From positions 1-52,087 of the forward strand of contig NZ_CADCSU010000183.1 of assembly GCF_902804475.1 (NCBI RefSeq): a DNA stretch of 52,087 nt, given 5' to 3'. Shown here piece by piece: positions 52,063-52,087 of this stretch; position 1 is the stretch's first letter; each line of letters begins with the position of its first letter. The DNA is from Flavobacterium bizetiae. GTDB taxonomy: Bacteria; Bacteroidota; Bacteroidia; Flavobacteriales; Flavobacteriaceae. The notes below the pieces were generated by a model. The model was not told where the DNA came from. It saw only the letters and a list, made by a program, of their open reading frames with translations, and searched no databases. A program made the position numbers and the translations under genes.

Positions 52063-52087
52063 CTAATTAAAAGAAGGAATTGCATTT

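Overview
The window looks like chromosomal sequence from a Flavobacterium close to F. johnsoniae (Bacteroidota). The evidence is AT-rich DNA, start sites preceded by the Bacteroidota promoter motif TAnnTTTG, a type IX secretion (T9SS) cargo protein plus the T9SS regulator PorX, a SusC/SusD uptake locus with its own ECF sigma/anti-sigma pair, an lpxC-fabZ gene fusion, and short palindromic repeats between genes. No tRNA, rRNA, CRISPR array, transposase or prophage was seen. The species assignment is inference.

Layout. 1-5.2 kb: a secreted hypothetical protein cut by the left edge, a DUF7935-like membrane protein, a TauE/SafE permease and a large delta-60-repeat T9SS cargo protein. 5.4-16.2 kb: mostly housekeeping genes (UvrD/PcrA helicase, a YciO/Sua5-family protein, an OmpA-family lipoprotein, a GT2 glycosyltransferase, an orphan HsdR_N nuclease-like protein, holA, a tiny membrane protein, ettA, a DCC oxidoreductase). 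16.5-24.4 kb: MutS2 without an Smr domain, ung, a DUF4258-like protein, alanine dehydrogenase, and a minus-strand run porX-tsaE-hypothetical-GNAT. 24.6-32.2 kb: a plus-strand lipid A/central metabolism cluster (HD hydrolase, lpxD, lpxC-fabZ, lpxA, efp, a second lpxD-like gene, an NTF2-like protein, sucD). 32.3-43.2 kb: a small orphan protein, then sigma factor, FecR, SusC, SusD, HExxH zinc lipoprotein, DUF4302 lipoprotein and a small double-glycine-leader peptide that forms its own transcription unit. 43.4-52.1 kb: fabG, a VWA membrane protein, LysR plus a YeiH-type exporter, a secreted hypothetical, an S1/P1-nuclease/phospholipase C-like zinc enzyme, and an LTA-synthase-family sulfatase whose reading frame is broken close to the right edge.

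How the genes fit together. The FecI/FecR/STN-SusC arrangement predicts signal-coupled import: substrate bound by SusCD would signal through FecR to the sigma factor and switch on the locus. The zinc metallohydrolase partner suggests a peptide or protein substrate rather than a glycan. The lpx cluster makes lipid A. PorX is expected to regulate the secretion system that exports proteins such as the delta-60 protein.

The most interesting signals are: (1) the orphan GG-leader, four-cysteine peptide (42938-43141) directly behind the SusCD/metallohydrolase locus; (2) an interspersed hairpin family whose copies (15504-15584, 19549-19656, 43286-43363) show compensatory changes in both stems; (3) a perfect 30-bp inverted repeat at 7830-7912; and (4) the broken sulfatase at the right edge. 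Several gene starts were moved because a TAnnTTTG box overlaps or lies downstream of the longest possible start.
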